A stretch of DNA of 64,000 nt from Tethya wilhelma (Eukaryota > Porifera > Demospongiae > Tethyida > Tethyidae). Location: the NCBI GenBank assembly GCA_964030475.1, contig CAXIPT010000006.1:330668-394667 (forward strand), written 5' to 3'. The notes below the pieces were generated by a model. That model made no database searches. It saw nothing but the letters and a program-made list of their open reading frames with translations, and was not told the DNA's origin. Each line of letters opens with the position of its first letter. Position 1 is the stretch's first letter. Positions 34,426-46,658 of the stretch are shown here, piece by piece. Position numbers and translations under genes: made by a program.

Positions 34426-34829
34426 CAAGTAGTAAAAATTTCAAAAAAATAAGTAGTGTAGGAATGGGCAGCGGCGGTAAAAAGCATTGGAACAAGGCAT
34501 GTCTCATGCAATTTCGGCACATGACTACTTCATTTTTTATGTCCAACTCTTGGCCAGCAGTCCAGTTTAAGTTGCCTATCTTAATTGTTATAGTTTACTC
34601 CACTGCTTAGCCAACTGATTAGATTAAACCAATGCAACAATAAGCTATGGTACTAGCATGCAGATCATTGCATTTATGACACAGAGGATCCATATATATA
34701 GGGATCAAGAATAAATAAAAAATGAAGTAGTCATGTGCCGAAATTGCATGAGACATGCCTTGTTCCAATGCTTTTTACCGCCGCTGCCCATTCCTACACT
34801 ACTTATTTTTTTGAAATTTTTACTACTTG
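34426..34829. mobile_element. CAAGTAGTAAAAATTTC MITE, copy 3
   Basis: Long TIRs as in copies 1, 2 and 4, joined to repeat R exactly as in copy 1, so MITE and R moved or were duplicated together. The right flank is TATATATA. Confidence 0.85.
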
Positions 34830-35325
34830 TATATATATATAGTGGAGCAACATCCGACTGACCACTTTCCGTATATATTCTAATTCTTCCAAATTGAAAA
34901 ATTGCAAAGCCCTGAAAATTGTCAACACTGGCCTCGCGCGCGCGCACACCGAACAGAAAGCTTCTGAAGGACTGAGAAGTGTCTATGTAAGATAGGCACG
35001 GCGAAAAGCTAAAGTACATTTTACTACAGGTGGCAACAACCTATACACGAAGGTAAGCTCATTGTATCACTACTATAAACAGGCAATCAATAGGAAAGTA
35101 TACGGACTACCGTGTCTCGAGACACTTTGTAAAAACAATACCTGTTGTACTTAAGAGCGATGTCCCTTCTTGAAATGCCTTTCTCCTTGAGTTGGGTTCT
35201 GTATGCCAACAAACGGTCAATGTAGTTTCCTTAGCTTCTCTACTCCGAAAATAGCGTAAGGGGACCCGGGTGCTATTTGGTGACACTGAACATTAGGGGG
35301 TAGGACACCCGTTGTGAAAGCACAA
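34830..35325. other. Spacer, no gene seen
   Basis: Includes GCGCGCGCGCAC near 34935 and no recognised exon. Confidence 0.45.
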
Positions 35326-35361
35326 ATTATTTAGTTCGTGATAAGCGTAGAACTGACTTAC

Positions 35362-35491
35362 CACTGGTGACTGCTGTAAAATATGGTCTGCCTTCCAAGT
35401 TCAGAGTCCGGTCTTGAGACTTTAAGCGATCATGCAACTCAAAACAGGTCACCTGATCTGCATCTGAGCTAGCTGCAGATATAATATCCTC
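35362..35491 (-). CDS. Putative internal exon, product unknown
   Basis: On the minus strand, TTTCAGTTTTCAG is followed by an open frame reading FEDIISAASSDADQVTCFEL and ends ...AVTSG at a consensus GTAAGTC donor (just below 35362). Good splice sites on both sides suggest a real exon of an unidentified gene. Partner exons were not established; the repeated exons at 35.87-36.83 kb upstream on the same strand are candidates. Confidence 0.4.
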
Positions 35492-35869
35492 AAACTGAAA
35501 ACTGAAAGGGCTAGGGAGCCAGGAGGGGACGAGGGTACGAGTCGCTCGGCGTGCGCGCGTGCACGCAGGGGTCGTCAGTTTCAAAAACACAATTCAGTTT
35601 ATTTTGCATTTGGCATACGGGACGGGGTCTACATTAGATCACTGATTCAGTGCCTGTGATTTTGGGCTGGCGTCCAGAAAACCAGCAAGAAGCAAAAATC
35701 TGATTTATAAACCTAATTTGAACAGTCATAGTTGGTGTATGCACGAAGTTATTCAGCGTAGCGGATCGGAGAAGTTTGAACCATCTAGAGTAATAGCCTT
35801 GTGGGTCGTCAATTTCGAAAACTAGTTAGTCGGGAAACATGGCNCCTCTAAGTTTGGCTACAAAGTTGC

Positions 35870-36830
35870 TCATCTTAACAGTAAAAAGGTTTCAAAAGAG
35901 ATCTGCGAGTCCTTAGGGACATTCTGCCCATCACTGATGTGCGGGTCCTAAGAGACGACATTAACATTGGCTGCCTCTGAAAACAGTAGAGGAGTGATAT
36001 TGAAAATGAAATGGTATAATGTTGTTGGTTACTAACCTCTAACTTTGGGTGTAAAGTTGTTCGTCTTAAGAGTCGACTGGTTTTCGAAGAAGACCTGCGA
36101 GTCCTTAGGGACGGCAAACACAGCAATTTCCAGTATCATGCTCCACTCGATCATTACTATAAAACAACACAAATACTGAAAAAGGAGTTATAAACACAGT
36201 ACAAAAATTGCTTAGATTATTCTTACTTAGGCAATGAAAACCTATAATTACTGTACGGGTCCTAAGAGACGACACTAACATTAGATGCTTTCTTAAATCA
36301 TAGAGGAGTGATATTGAAAATAAAATGGTATAATGTTGTTGGTTACTAACCTCTAAGTTTGGCTACAAAGTTGCTCATCTTAACAGTGAAAAGATTTCAA
36401 AAGAGATCTGCGAGTCCTTAGGGACATTCTGCCCATCACTGTTGTGCGGGTCCTAAGAGACGACATTAACATTGGCTGCCTCTGTAAACAATAGAGAAGT
36501 GATATTAAAAATGAAATGGTATAATGTTATTGGTTACTAACCTCTAAGTTTGGGTGTAAAGTTGCTCGTTTTAAGAGTTAACTGGTTTTCGAAGGAGACC
36601 CGCGAGTCCTTAGGGACGGCAAACACAGCAATTTCCAGTATCACTGATGCTCCGCTCGTTCATTGCTATAAAGGAACAAGAATATATACTGAAACAGAAG
36701 ATAAAAATACACTATAACATTGCTTACATCACTCTTACTTAGACAATGAGAACCAATAACTCAGTATTGAACTGGTCGTACCAATCCGCCTTTGAAGGGG
36801 TCCTAAGAGATACCATTAACATCAGCTGTG
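35870..36830 (-). repeat. Tandem array of short exon-like units
   Basis: Two exon types repeat on the minus strand. One encodes FAVPKDSQVFFENQSTLK and ends in KVR at a GTTAGT donor (36046-36130 region; a second copy near 36550-36650 has a 4-nt insertion). The other begins after TTTCAG and gives a short tail such as EAANVNVVS followed by TAG. Four tail copies are visible (near 35965, 36275, 36465 and 36810) and two further PKDSQ-like segments are frameshifted. An N lies at 35844. Product unknown; perhaps a 3'-end exon array of a gene on this strand. Confidence 0.5.
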
Positions 36831-37228
36831 TTTGAATATCTGTAAACTGAAATGAAAAACAGTTTGTTTAATTGAACATCCCTTGTTTAATAATACAACT
36901 ATATAGTTAGAGGAATAATTATTAATTATTACAGTTGACCTACAGTGGATTCTGCTTTGTTCTTCTCCTTTTACTCTCCTTTCCTGGAGTCTTCCATCTT
37001 TAGTCAGCGTAGGCTGTTTACTTGGGAAGAGGCTACACTGGCAGTCTGCTCCCCCTGCAGTCTCCAGCTCCCACCGCTCAGCTTCCAGCTCAGCAGCACC
37101 CAGCAACGCGGTCAGTGGGCGCCGGGCACCAGTGACTCTTATTCAGTAGCGGAGGGGTTAATTTTTTTTCTTGATTACATTTTTGGGTCTTCTTGAGTAG
37201 GTCCTTACCTCGTTTTCGCATCATATAA
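36831..37228. other. Spacer, no gene recognised
   Basis: Open frames on both strands at 36.9-37.2 kb show no recognised motif. Confidence 0.4.
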
Positions 37229-37807
37229 TAAGGTAAAGTCGCTATATTTCGGACAGTTTTTGACAATAACGATCACTGTTACAACAGAGCTTCAGTAATT
37301 TTACTGCAAATATGACAGATACTTAGCACAACTCTTCTACTTCATGCCACACGAGTTTCAATGTCTAGCGTTTCTTTTTCTGGTAAAACTGAACGAAAGT
37401 TTTACCGCGTGTCACAATACGCAAAAATGGGTTACGCCTCCTAATTTCGGACAAATGGATTTTTCTGGCAGGTCAATCACTGAAAACTTGCAAACAGTAC
37501 TGAATTCTGTTTATTCATGTTATTCAGACAACTTACAGTGATAAATCTTAGAGTACAACTATTGTGAGTCACTATAGAGCAGTTTTTGTAATCTATATGG
37601 TGCGGACAGGGTAAATTTGACTCCCTAGACTTGTTCGGCTCGTCTCGGCGGCAAATCAGAAGCTAGAAGTACAATCTTGCATCCCCTGGTGAGGCATTGA
37701 ATGGTCAATAAGACTACCAAGTTTGACTTGGATTTGGACCTTTGAGTGGAAGATAGTGTGGTGTGTCCGAAATTAGGCGCTGTCCGAAAATTGGCGACTT
37801 TACCTTA
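37229..37807. mobile_element. 579-bp MITE, TIR TAAGGTAAAGTCGC
   Basis: Left TAAGGTAAAGTCGCTATATTTCGG and right CCGAAAATTGGCGACTTTACCTTA (shown in part as GCGACTTTACCTTA) are inverted repeats of about 27 bp. Inserted directly before the DCK6 upstream region, replacing sequence that is conserved in DCK4 and DCK5. Several CGGACA words inside. No coding capacity recognised. Confidence 0.75.
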
Positions 37808-37814
37808 CCTGAAG

Positions 37815-38050
37815 AGTGAGGTTAGTCATTTGTTTGGTAAAGGTCGTCAACGGTTTCATTTTTTTGTTTGTTTGTGTACACGCAGAGTGATGTACACGTG
37901 TCCACTTGGGCTTTACGATGAAAATTGATTGATTGATTGCACGCAATTAATTACAGGTAAAGGGGCGTGTCTTGTATTTGTGGTTTTATTTGGTGAATGC
38001 TGGAAGCGGCTTCATTTGGGAAAGTATTGTCTCTAAAAACTCACCAAAAG
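37815..38050 (+). promoter_or_regulatory. Diverged DCK upstream region, copy 5
   Basis: Keeps the GGTAAAGGTCGTCAA core, AGGGGCGTGTCTTGTATTTG and TGTGGTTTTATTTGGTGAA. The GC-alternating E2F-like tract of other copies is replaced by a TTTG repeat and TGATTGATTGATT (37920-37940). Expression of DCK6 may therefore differ. Confidence 0.45.
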
Positions 38051-41000
38051 ATGTCTGGTGTAAAGCCTAAGCCAAAACCCAAGCCAAAACCTAAACCAAA
38101 GCCTAGCTCTGCTAGCTCTGGTGATGAGGTCAATCTTCACTCCTCCTGCTACAGTGACTTCTTTCTCCTGAGGACTCCTATCACCATCAATGGAAGTCCA
38201 GCTGAGATCAAGACAGTCAATGGAGAGCCAGTGTTGACGGCCAAAGGCATCTCTGTCAAGCTGTCAACCATCTTACACCAAGCAGTGTCTCCTGTAGCAA
38301 GCAAGCATGGAGTCTATTCAGTTGAAACTTTCTACTATGAACAAGTAGCTTTGTTTCTTGCCAAGTTTGCATCGAAAACTTCACTAAAGGAATTTTTGAC
38401 CAGAAAAGAAGATGTTCAAAAAGAACTTTCGTCAGCAATTGCCCGCGATCTTTTTGTGAAAGAAAGCAAATCGTCAAATGAGTCCCAATCTTCACAATCA
38501 GCTCCTTCTATGGAGCAGCTCCAGGTAGCTGTTGAGGTGAAGGTTTACCTGGTGTCTCCAGCTGTAGGACGACCTGTACTAGTCAATAGAATCAATGTTG
38601 TCAACCACTCTTTCATGTACGAGAGATGGAAACAAAGCAAGTTGTTTGATTTCACCAATGACATCTTTACTAAGCCACCACCTAGTGCTGCTGATATAAC
38701 AGGTTAGTCCCAACTTGTTGCAATGTTAATGGGTACTGTACCTCCAAGAGGGATGGACTATAATGCATTGATAACACTTAAACAAAAGTTTAGCAGATTT
38801 TAATATTGGCGGATTGGCATTTTTGGTAAGAATCATGAAAAAATCCATGCAACAGTCATTTTCGTGCCGCACATAATATGGATTACCTCATACGTGTCTG
38901 TGTACACTAATACCAAAATATCAAATCTGCCAATTATGAAATTTTTTACAATCAATCTGCCAAACTTTATTTGCGGCCAATATTTTGACTACAGGTATTA
39001 CACTTATTCTCTTGTAGAGTACAACAGTGGTTAGTGGTTAAGCTTTCATATACTCATAATTAACTCTCTTAGAGCTTCCCTTATCTCTCCTGAAACCATA
39101 TTCTTACACAAACAATAGTGAGTAGATACTCTAGTTCTCACACATTGTGGTTGCAGTGTGTGTACAAGCAAGAGTGCATAAGAGGAGGAAGAGTATCTAA
39201 CTAAAGCAAACACTGTTGGTGTTTGCACGTGAGCAAAATCGCAAACTCTCGCGATTCTCACATTATTTACGTGATACATTCAGGATGGGTGGGAACTACA
39301 TGCGCCTGTGCTTTGTAGCTTCTACTCCTTGGGTGAGTTTTTATTTTAGTTGTAATTGTCATAGATTTTTATATTTAGGCCTTTATTTGACAGTTTGGTT
39401 AAGGTTGCTAGTTTGCATATCCAGTAATATTCTCTTTGTTTCAACCATGTGTTTAGGTTGTCCTTTCTTAAGTATGGGGGTGCGGTTTCGAGGATTTGAA
39501 ACTGGATATTTTCTCGTTTGTGGTTGCTATTCTGTATGTGTTTGCCAATGCCAGAACTATTTGATTGTAGGTGTTCAAATATTCTGTATTTGATTGGTCT
39601 GGTTGACATTCCAACATATTGAGCTTTACAGTCTCTGTGTGTGCAGGTGGCTAGGTAAATAACATTTTTTGTGTCACAGTTATATTTTGTGTATGGGACA
39701 GGCAGGTTTATCGGGTGTTTGGTTTTATTATAAGTGCTGGTTCCAAATGTTTTGGTTGTTAGGATTTTGCAGGTGAAGCAGTTTTTCTTGCATTTACTGA
39801 TCGGGTTTCTGAAATGTTTTAGTTTTTCTTGAAAAAGGTTCAGGGGGTAGTTGTCATCGATAGTAATTGGTTTTGGGTTGTTGTCTGTCTGTTCTGGTGT
39901 TGTTTCGCTATTTTCTGACAGTGGGGCTAGTTTAGCTCTTACTAGTAGGTTCCTTAGTGCTTTGTTTCCTCTGGTTACTATTAAGGGTGGGTTGGGAAAT
40001 ATTTGTGTGAGAGTTGGGTCTGATTTGATTGATTTCCAGTGTTTTCTGATTATGTTTTTGATTCTTTTAGTGTCATCATTATAAGTTGTAACCAGGAACG
40101 TTTGGTTTAGGCGTTTGGGTTTGTTTTTCCTTTTTAGGGTGAGATGTCTGTTGTTGTGTTTAGTTTTGTAAATGGTTTCTTTAGTTTCAGTTGGTGGGTA
40201 GCCTCTCTCGTTGAGTTTGGATATTAGTTTATCCTGCATTTCCTTGAAATTGTCTTTGTTCGAGTTTGTTCTGAGGTATCTCGTTGTTTCGCCGATCATT
40301 ATGGCTTTTTTTGTTTCTGTTGGGTGATATGATTCTGCATGTACATAAAGTTGTTTGTTGGTTTTCTTTATATGTGTTCTCACATCAAGGATGTTTGTAG
40401 AGTGGAACCTTTTTCCTTTGTATAGCTCTAAGTCTAAAAATATTAGTTTGTTTTCATCTGCTTCGAATGTGAATTTGATTGTTGGGTGGATTCTGTTTAT
40501 GGCTGAGATGAATTCTTTTAGTTTTTCTCGTGATCCTACCCATATTAGGAAAATGTCGTCTATAAAACGTTTCCATAATTGGATGTTTTGTTTAGCTAGG
40601 TTTTTCATGAGTTCTTCTATTACTCCCATGAAAATATTTGCGTAACTCGGGGCCATTTTTGTCCCCATTGCTGTTCCCTGCAATTGTTTGTAGAATTGAC
40701 CGTCAAATGTGAAGATGTTGTTTTCTAATACCATCTTCATTAACTCTTTGATTACTAATGCATGTGGTTGCTCCGGATGTTTGTATGCTTCCGGGTGTTC
40801 CGCTAGGAATGTGGTTATTTTTTCCAAGCCGTCCTGGTGGGGTATGTTTGTATATAGGGATGTTACGTCTATTGATACTAGGATACTATTTGTGGGGATC
40901 TTAGTTTTCTCGATGAGGTTAATAAAGTCAGTGCTATCTTTGATGTGTGATGGTAGGCTTTTAACAAAAGGTTGCATCCATGTATCCACAAATTTTGAAA

Positions 41001-43036
41001 TGTTCTCTGTGATGCTATTACAGCTTGATACAATTGGTCTGATTGACATTGGATTTTTGTGGATTTTTTTGAGAAAATACAGTCTGGATGTTCGTGTTTC
41101 GGTTTGTGGTTTGCACCAACAGGCTCGGAAAACTAGTAGAACCTAACTCAAGACAGGTCTGAAGGCATATAGTGATGGCTGTACATTCATTCCTTTCTGT
41201 TTATAACAGGCAGCTATAGACTTATAGATTCACCATGGTCTCATAAGCTCTGACTGTGAGACAGTCAATCTGCACATGCTAACGCAGTTATAGGTCGTGA
41301 ATGACTTATGGAGAGTACGGCATAGAATCCGGATAAAAAACAAGATCACGTGCAAGTCATGTTACTTTCCCAAGAGTGTTTACGTAGGGTATACCGTAGT
41401 TCGATACTCTTCCACTCTTGGTTCAAGGGAGACCATGAGTAGTTGTGGCATGTCTTTCTGATAATCATTTTTGAGCATATATTTGCAGGTGATCAAGCCA
41501 TGGTGTCCACCATCTCTCTGGGTAGTACACCTCAGGAAGTCACCGACACCTCCTCCGATTCTCAGAATGATTCTACCGCTCAAACTCCTAGCAACAAACG
41601 TATATGTGTGTATTATGTATTACCCATATGGCTTAGTACACTGTCATTAACATGCATACTACAATTCTATGTCATTAGGTGGTGTTGATAGTGCTGAGTT
41701 AGCAGATCTTGAAGTTGAGCTGAATGGAGTCCTTGCATGGTTTAAGCTAGGTGTTCAGCTGAAGATACCTACACACCAACTGTTGGCCATTCGTAAGGAT
41801 CATCGCTATACTGAAGACTGTCGATTGCATATGCTGATTCAGTGGGAACAGCTGGAAAAGCCTACTTGGACCAAACTCTTCTCAGCCCTGGTCAATATTG
41901 GAATGAAAGGCCTTGCTGATAGTCTAGCCAAGAAATATGGTAATTAAAAACTTGTGGCTCTCAATGCTAAAATAAAAGACTTGTTGACATCATTCCTGAT
42001 GTAGGTTTGCCACAGCCATTTCACTTGACATCAGCATCTGCTGTTGAAGACAGTGCCACCACTAAGCTCATGGAGAGTGAAGAAAAGCTATCAGTGAAAG
42101 CGAAAGAGTTAGAAGATAGTAAGAAAATTCAAACTGCTACGATTCAAAAATTGGAGAAGGAGGTTTCGGAAGAAGTACCACTGCTCCAGCACAGGGTCAA
42201 GTCACTCACAGATGAAACAGAATTTTTGAAGATGCAACTTGAACAACGACAGAGAGAGTTCAAAATGTTTGAGAAGATGAAACTATCAGCAAAAGAAGAT
42301 GAGATTCAACTGCTAGACAAGCTACTGAAAGAGAAGACTGAACAGATCAAAACTCTTGAACAGCAACTAGCCTTGAAACAGACAGAACTTGACTCCACCA
42401 AGAAACAGCTCAAGGATAAAGAAGCAGAGCTAGCCAGGATGATGAAAGAGTTGAGTGCCAAGTCTGATCGAGTGTTTGAGCTGGAAACAGAAGTAAAGAT
42501 ATTGAGAGAGTCATTTGATGAGCAACAAGAAGAGATGAACAGGAAATTAATGGAACAAAGTGCTGCATCTGTGTCACATGAGAAGTACTTGAGAGAAGTT
42601 GAGGTAATAATTAATTCTGCTAGTCAATGTTCCATGTGCTGACATACATGATGGTTTGTTACTCTTATAGATTCAGCGAGATGTTGCTATGGAGGAGGCA
42701 AGCAAGAAGAAAGAAGAGATCCAGTCGTACACTCAAGAACTGACAGACAAGGAGAAAGAGATCAGTCGACTTTCAAAGAAGATTGCTGCACAAGAAAGAG
42801 AAATGGAAAAGTTACGAGAGGAGTTGGACTCCAATCATCATATATCAGAGCAACCCTCAGCTGAAGAAATGAAAGAAGATGATGCAAAAGAGCAGCAGCT
42901 ACTCACCCTAATGATGGGAGTCATGCAATTACAACTGGAACTAAGAGAAACAAAATATAAGAAAAACCAAGACAAGATGAATCTAGAGGAAGCAAAGAAA
43001 ACAGTAGAGAAATATGAGAAAATTCTTGTAAGTTTA

Positions 43037-43103
<67 letters not shown>

Positions 43104-44201
43104 AGAGTCAATCAAATGCCACTCTTCCATCAGGACAAACTAAGACCTCATTAGATCCTGAAAGAGTCATTGTATGTCTAACAATACATCAATGTACACT
43201 CATACATAATGTGTTTACTACATGTGACTCTTCATGCATGACATGAATTGAATTATGAATAAGTAATTATTGTTTCACATGGTCATTATTTTCCCCCTCA
43301 GGGTCCCTCTAATATCAGTCTGAGCTGGAGAGATGCTAAGAGTGCACCATGTGGCATGGTAAGAGATGTCGATGCTGCTGTTGATGGTGACACTGTGTAC
43401 ATTAGACCACGTTGGACTCAATGTTTATATGCCTACAATTCAACTAACAACACCTGGTGTCGGCTTCCCGATATTCCCACATCATACTGCTCCATTGTTG
43501 TCATCAATGGAACACTCACATTTGTTGGAGGTAGGCGAGATAGGCAGGACACTAATCAGCTATTCAGTCTCATTGAAGAAAGTGATGGTAGGAGGAGGTG
43601 GGTGGAGACATTACCACCCATGCCAGAGAAAGTAGGACGGACAAGAACAGTATGCTGTGGAACACATCTGATAGTTGCATCAGAAGGTTCAATGATTCTC
43701 ACAATGGACCTGACATCACACAAATGGTCCCATGTGGCCAATCCACATTATATTATTATATCACATCTACATAATCTAGTGATGTGTGGGGAACATCTCT
43801 ATTTAGTGTACGAGAATAGGAGAATGTTCAGATGTTCAACCAGTGACCTCATCCAGTCTACAGAATCAAGTAAAACTGAAATTTGGACTGAACTAGAACA
43901 CACAGGTCTTCTCTCATGGTCTACTATTGTGGCTATTCATGGTCGTCTGATATCAGTAGGAGGGATAGATTCACAAGACAAACCCACTACAGCTGTTAGG
44001 ATGTACTCTCCAACAACAAAGGCATGGGATGAGATAGGACACATGAAGACACCTCGAAGGGACAGTTTAGCAGCTGTCCTCCCCAACAATCGTTTACTAG
44101 TAGCAGGTGGTTGGACTATGTATACATATGGATGGGACATAACAAGTGAAGTTGACACAACAAGTGAAGTTGAAATTGCTGATGTACGCATTGATAATTA
44201 A
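38051..44201 (+). CDS. DCK6: Death/coiled-coil/kelch protein (7 exons)
   Basis: Exons 38051-38702, 41489-41599, 41679-41939, 42005-42603, 42671-43027, 43103-43171 and 43302-44201 keep frame and give about 982 residues. Same order as DCK1 but with the linker exon (QSNATLPSGQTKTSLDPERV) intact and no SH3. The first exon diverges near its end (GRPVLVNRINVVNHSFMYER). Intron 1 is 2.8 kb and contains an antisense Penelope-like element. A (CA)n tract of about 65 bases directly forms the acceptor side of the linker exon. Kelch loops read RWT, SY, RR and WTMYTYGWDITSEVDTTSE, the last with a duplicated TTSEV-type segment. No lesion seen. Good candidate for an expressed gene. Confidence 0.85.
39346..41146 (-). 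mobile_element. Penelope-like retroelement, RT plus GIY-YIG, 5'-truncated
   Basis: A continuous minus-strand frame opens after TAG at about 41147 and ends at 39346 (about 600 codons, 567 from the first Met). RT motifs: RPIVSSCNSIT, LVSIDVTSLYTNIPH (motif A), GTAMGTKMAPSYANIFM (motif B), FIDDIFLIW (catalytic DD) and FLDLELYK. The C-terminal part has KCKKNCFTC, then the GIY-YIG-type nuclease signature VIYLATC, AQYVGMSTRP, EHL and KQREYYWICKL. This pairing is diagnostic of Penelope-like elements. N-terminal sequence before the RT fingers is missing. Antisense within DCK6 intron 1, so it does not disturb splicing directly. No internal stop, so recent insertion is likely. Inverted GGAAGAGTATC/GATACTCTTCC words at 39187 and 41403 might mark the borders. 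Confidence 0.9.
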
Positions 44202-44469
44202 TTGACTTTAATTAATAATTAATTGACTTTATTAATCTACAATCTTATTAATCTTAGTAAAATTTGCTCATTATTTCCTGTACACACTTCACACACACAT
44301 CATTATAATAAAATATATTGCTATTAATTAAAACAAACAAACAAACAAAAAACACTAAGTCTTTAACATCACGTACAATACTCATTTCCCCCAGACCCCC
44401 CAATCAATCACCTCATAATTGTGGTATTATGTATACTGTGGACATGAACGATAGCAAAGACTATGCCGC
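44202..44469. other. Spacer between convergent DCK6 and SIPA1L-tail copy
   Basis: Shared 3' flank with TTAATTAATAATTAATTG words and CCACAGTATACATAATACC (inverted) seen after every terminal SIPA1L exon copy. Confidence 0.5.
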
Positions 44470-44744
44470 TCATATCATTGCAGTCTTAACAGTGATGTGT
44501 TTCTGCTGGTGGTGATGATGGTGCTTCCCTGACTGAACCTCTTGAAGCTGACGCTCCAATTTCCTCAACTTCATCCTCAGTTCAACATTACTTTCAGTTT
44601 CCTATAATCAAAGACTTGACATTTGTAGTTAGGTCAAAGGTCACTGTAGAAATAATAGTAACCACAGCAACAGACCTTCTCTAGTTTGCCCTCAAGCAAG
44701 TCAACCTTTTGTTTGAGAGAATCCACCAATTCTTGAGAGTCACT
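44470..44744 (-). pseudogene. SIPA1L terminal exon pair, copy 1
   Basis: Exons 44676-44744 (SDSQELVDSLKQKVDLLEGK) and 44470-44601 (ETESNVELRMKLRKLERQLQ, His-rich KHHHHHQQKH, stop after KTAMI). Both are open with correct splice sites, but no upstream exon is attached on this strand; an N lies at 44836 within microsatellites. Left arm of an inverted repeat with 44965-45255. Confidence 0.7.
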
Positions 44745-44804
44745 CTGAAAGCACAAGTGGAGCACAAAACAGACCAAGTTAATATCATGGTAGTGTCAGC
44801 AAAT

Positions 44805-44835
<31 letters not shown>

Positions 44836-44836
44836 N

Positions 44837-44912
<76 letters not shown>

Positions 44913-44964
44913 TTGATTTTCTGACACTTAACTTGTCTGTTTTGTGCTCCACTTGTGCTTTTAG

Positions 44965-45255
44965 AGTGACTCTCAAGAATTGGTGGATTCTCTCAAACAA
45001 AAGGTTGACTTGCTTGAGGGCAAACTAGAGAAGGTCAGTTGCTATGGTTACTATTATAGTCCCCCTAGTGACCTTTGACCTAAATAATCTGTATACTCAT
45101 GTCTTTGTTTGCTCTAATTATAGGAAACTGAAAGTAATGTTGAACTGAGGATGAAGTTGAGGAAATTGGAGCGTCAGCTTCAAGAGGTTCAGTCAGGGAA
45201 GCACCATCATCACCACCAGCAGAAACACATCACTGTTAAGACTGCAATGATATGA
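44965..45255 (+). pseudogene. SIPA1L terminal exon pair, copy 2
   Basis: Exons 44965-45033 and 45124-45255, open, ending KTAMI stop. Same sequence as copy 1 in the opposite orientation. Upstream SIPA1L exons are absent. Confidence 0.7.
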
Positions 45256-45480
45256 GGGGCATATCGTTCATGTCCACAGTATACATAATACCACAATCAT
45301 GAGGGGATTGATTGGGGGTCTGGGGGAAATGAGTATTGTACGTGATGTTAAAGACTTAATGTTTTTTTTGTGTTCGTTTTTTTAATTAATAGCAATATAC
45401 TTTATTCTAATGAAGTGTGTACACGAAATAATGAGCGGCAAATTTTAATTTACTAAGATTGTCGAAGATAAAAAATTCAA

Positions 45481-46550
45481 TTAATTAGTAATGCATACAT
45501 CAGTAATTTCAACTTCACTTGTTGTGTCCCATCCATATATAGTAGTGAAACCAGCTGCTACTAGTAAACGATTGTTGGGGAGGACAGCTGCTAAACAGTT
45601 ATATCGAGGTGTCTTCATGTGTCCTATCTCATCCCATGTTTTTGTGGTTGGAGAGTACATCCTAACAGCTGTAGTGGTTTTGTCTTGTGAATCTATCCCT
45701 CCAATTGATATCAGATGACCATGAATTGCCACATAAGTAGAACCATAGAGAAGACCTGTGTGTTCTAGTTCAGTCCAAATGTCAGTTTTGTTTGATTCTG
45801 TAGACTGGATGAGGTCACTGGTTGAACATTTGAACAGTCTCTTATAGTACACTAAGTAGAGATGTTCCCCACACATCACTAGACTATGTAGATATGATGA
45901 TGATGGTTGATTGGCCACACAGGACCATTTGTGTGATGTTAGGTCCATTGTGAAAATCGTTATTGATGCAACTATCAGATGTGTTCCACAGTATACTGTT
46001 CTTGTCCGTCCTACTTTCTCTGGCATGGGTGGTAATGTCTCCACCCACCTCCTCCTACCATCACTTTCTTCAATGAGACTGAATAGCTGATTAGTGTCCT
46101 GCCCATCTCGCTTACCTCCAACAGATATTAGTGTTCCATTGATGACAACAATGGAGCAGTAATATGTGGGAGTATTGGGAAGCTGACACCAGGTGTCGTT
46201 AGTTGAATTGTAGGCATACACACGTTGAGTTCTAGATGGTCTAATGTACACAGTGTCACCATCAACAGCAGCATCTACATCTCTTGTCATCTCACATGGT
46301 GCACTCTTAGCAGCTCTCCAGCTCAGACTGATATTAGAGGGACCCTGAGGGGGAAAATAATGACCATGTGAAACAATAATTATTCATAACTTATGCATAA
46401 TTCAATTCATGTCATGCATGAAGAGTCACATGTAGTAAACACATTATGTATGAGTGTACATTGATGTATTGTTAGACTTACAATGACTCTTTCAGGATCT
46501 AATGAGGTCTTAGTTTGTCCTGATGGAAGAGTGGCACTTGATTGACTCTC
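45481..46550 (-). pseudogene. DCK7: linker and kelch exons only
   Basis: Linker exon 46482-46550 and kelch exon 45481-46344 (287 codons plus stop) are intact. The sequence changes abruptly at an N (46552) into the 5' flank of a SIPA1L exon. Kelch loops: SRT, YY, KR, then FTTIYGWD near the end. One blade 3 loop is shortened (VASITIFTM). Without Death and coil exons it is either a kelch cassette or an assembly-cut gene. Confidence 0.7.
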
Positions 46551-46658
46551 CNAAGTTTTCTAAAGTATTTTTTTTCCTATTTTCTTAGGTGAAAGTATTG
46601 CGTATACATGATGTTTTGTTTTTCCAGTAAATATATATTTTTTCTGTTATGTTTGCAG

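Larger units (their letters stand above)
44400..45345. repeat. Inverted duplication centred near 44.86 kb
   Basis: 44400-44815 and 44910-45345 are near-perfect reverse complements separated by CT, TG and GA microsatellites with an N at 44836. Beyond the arms both sides continue into convergent-looking DCK kelch exons (43302-44201 plus, 45481-46344 minus), so the symmetry extends over about 3 kb. Confidence 0.8.
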
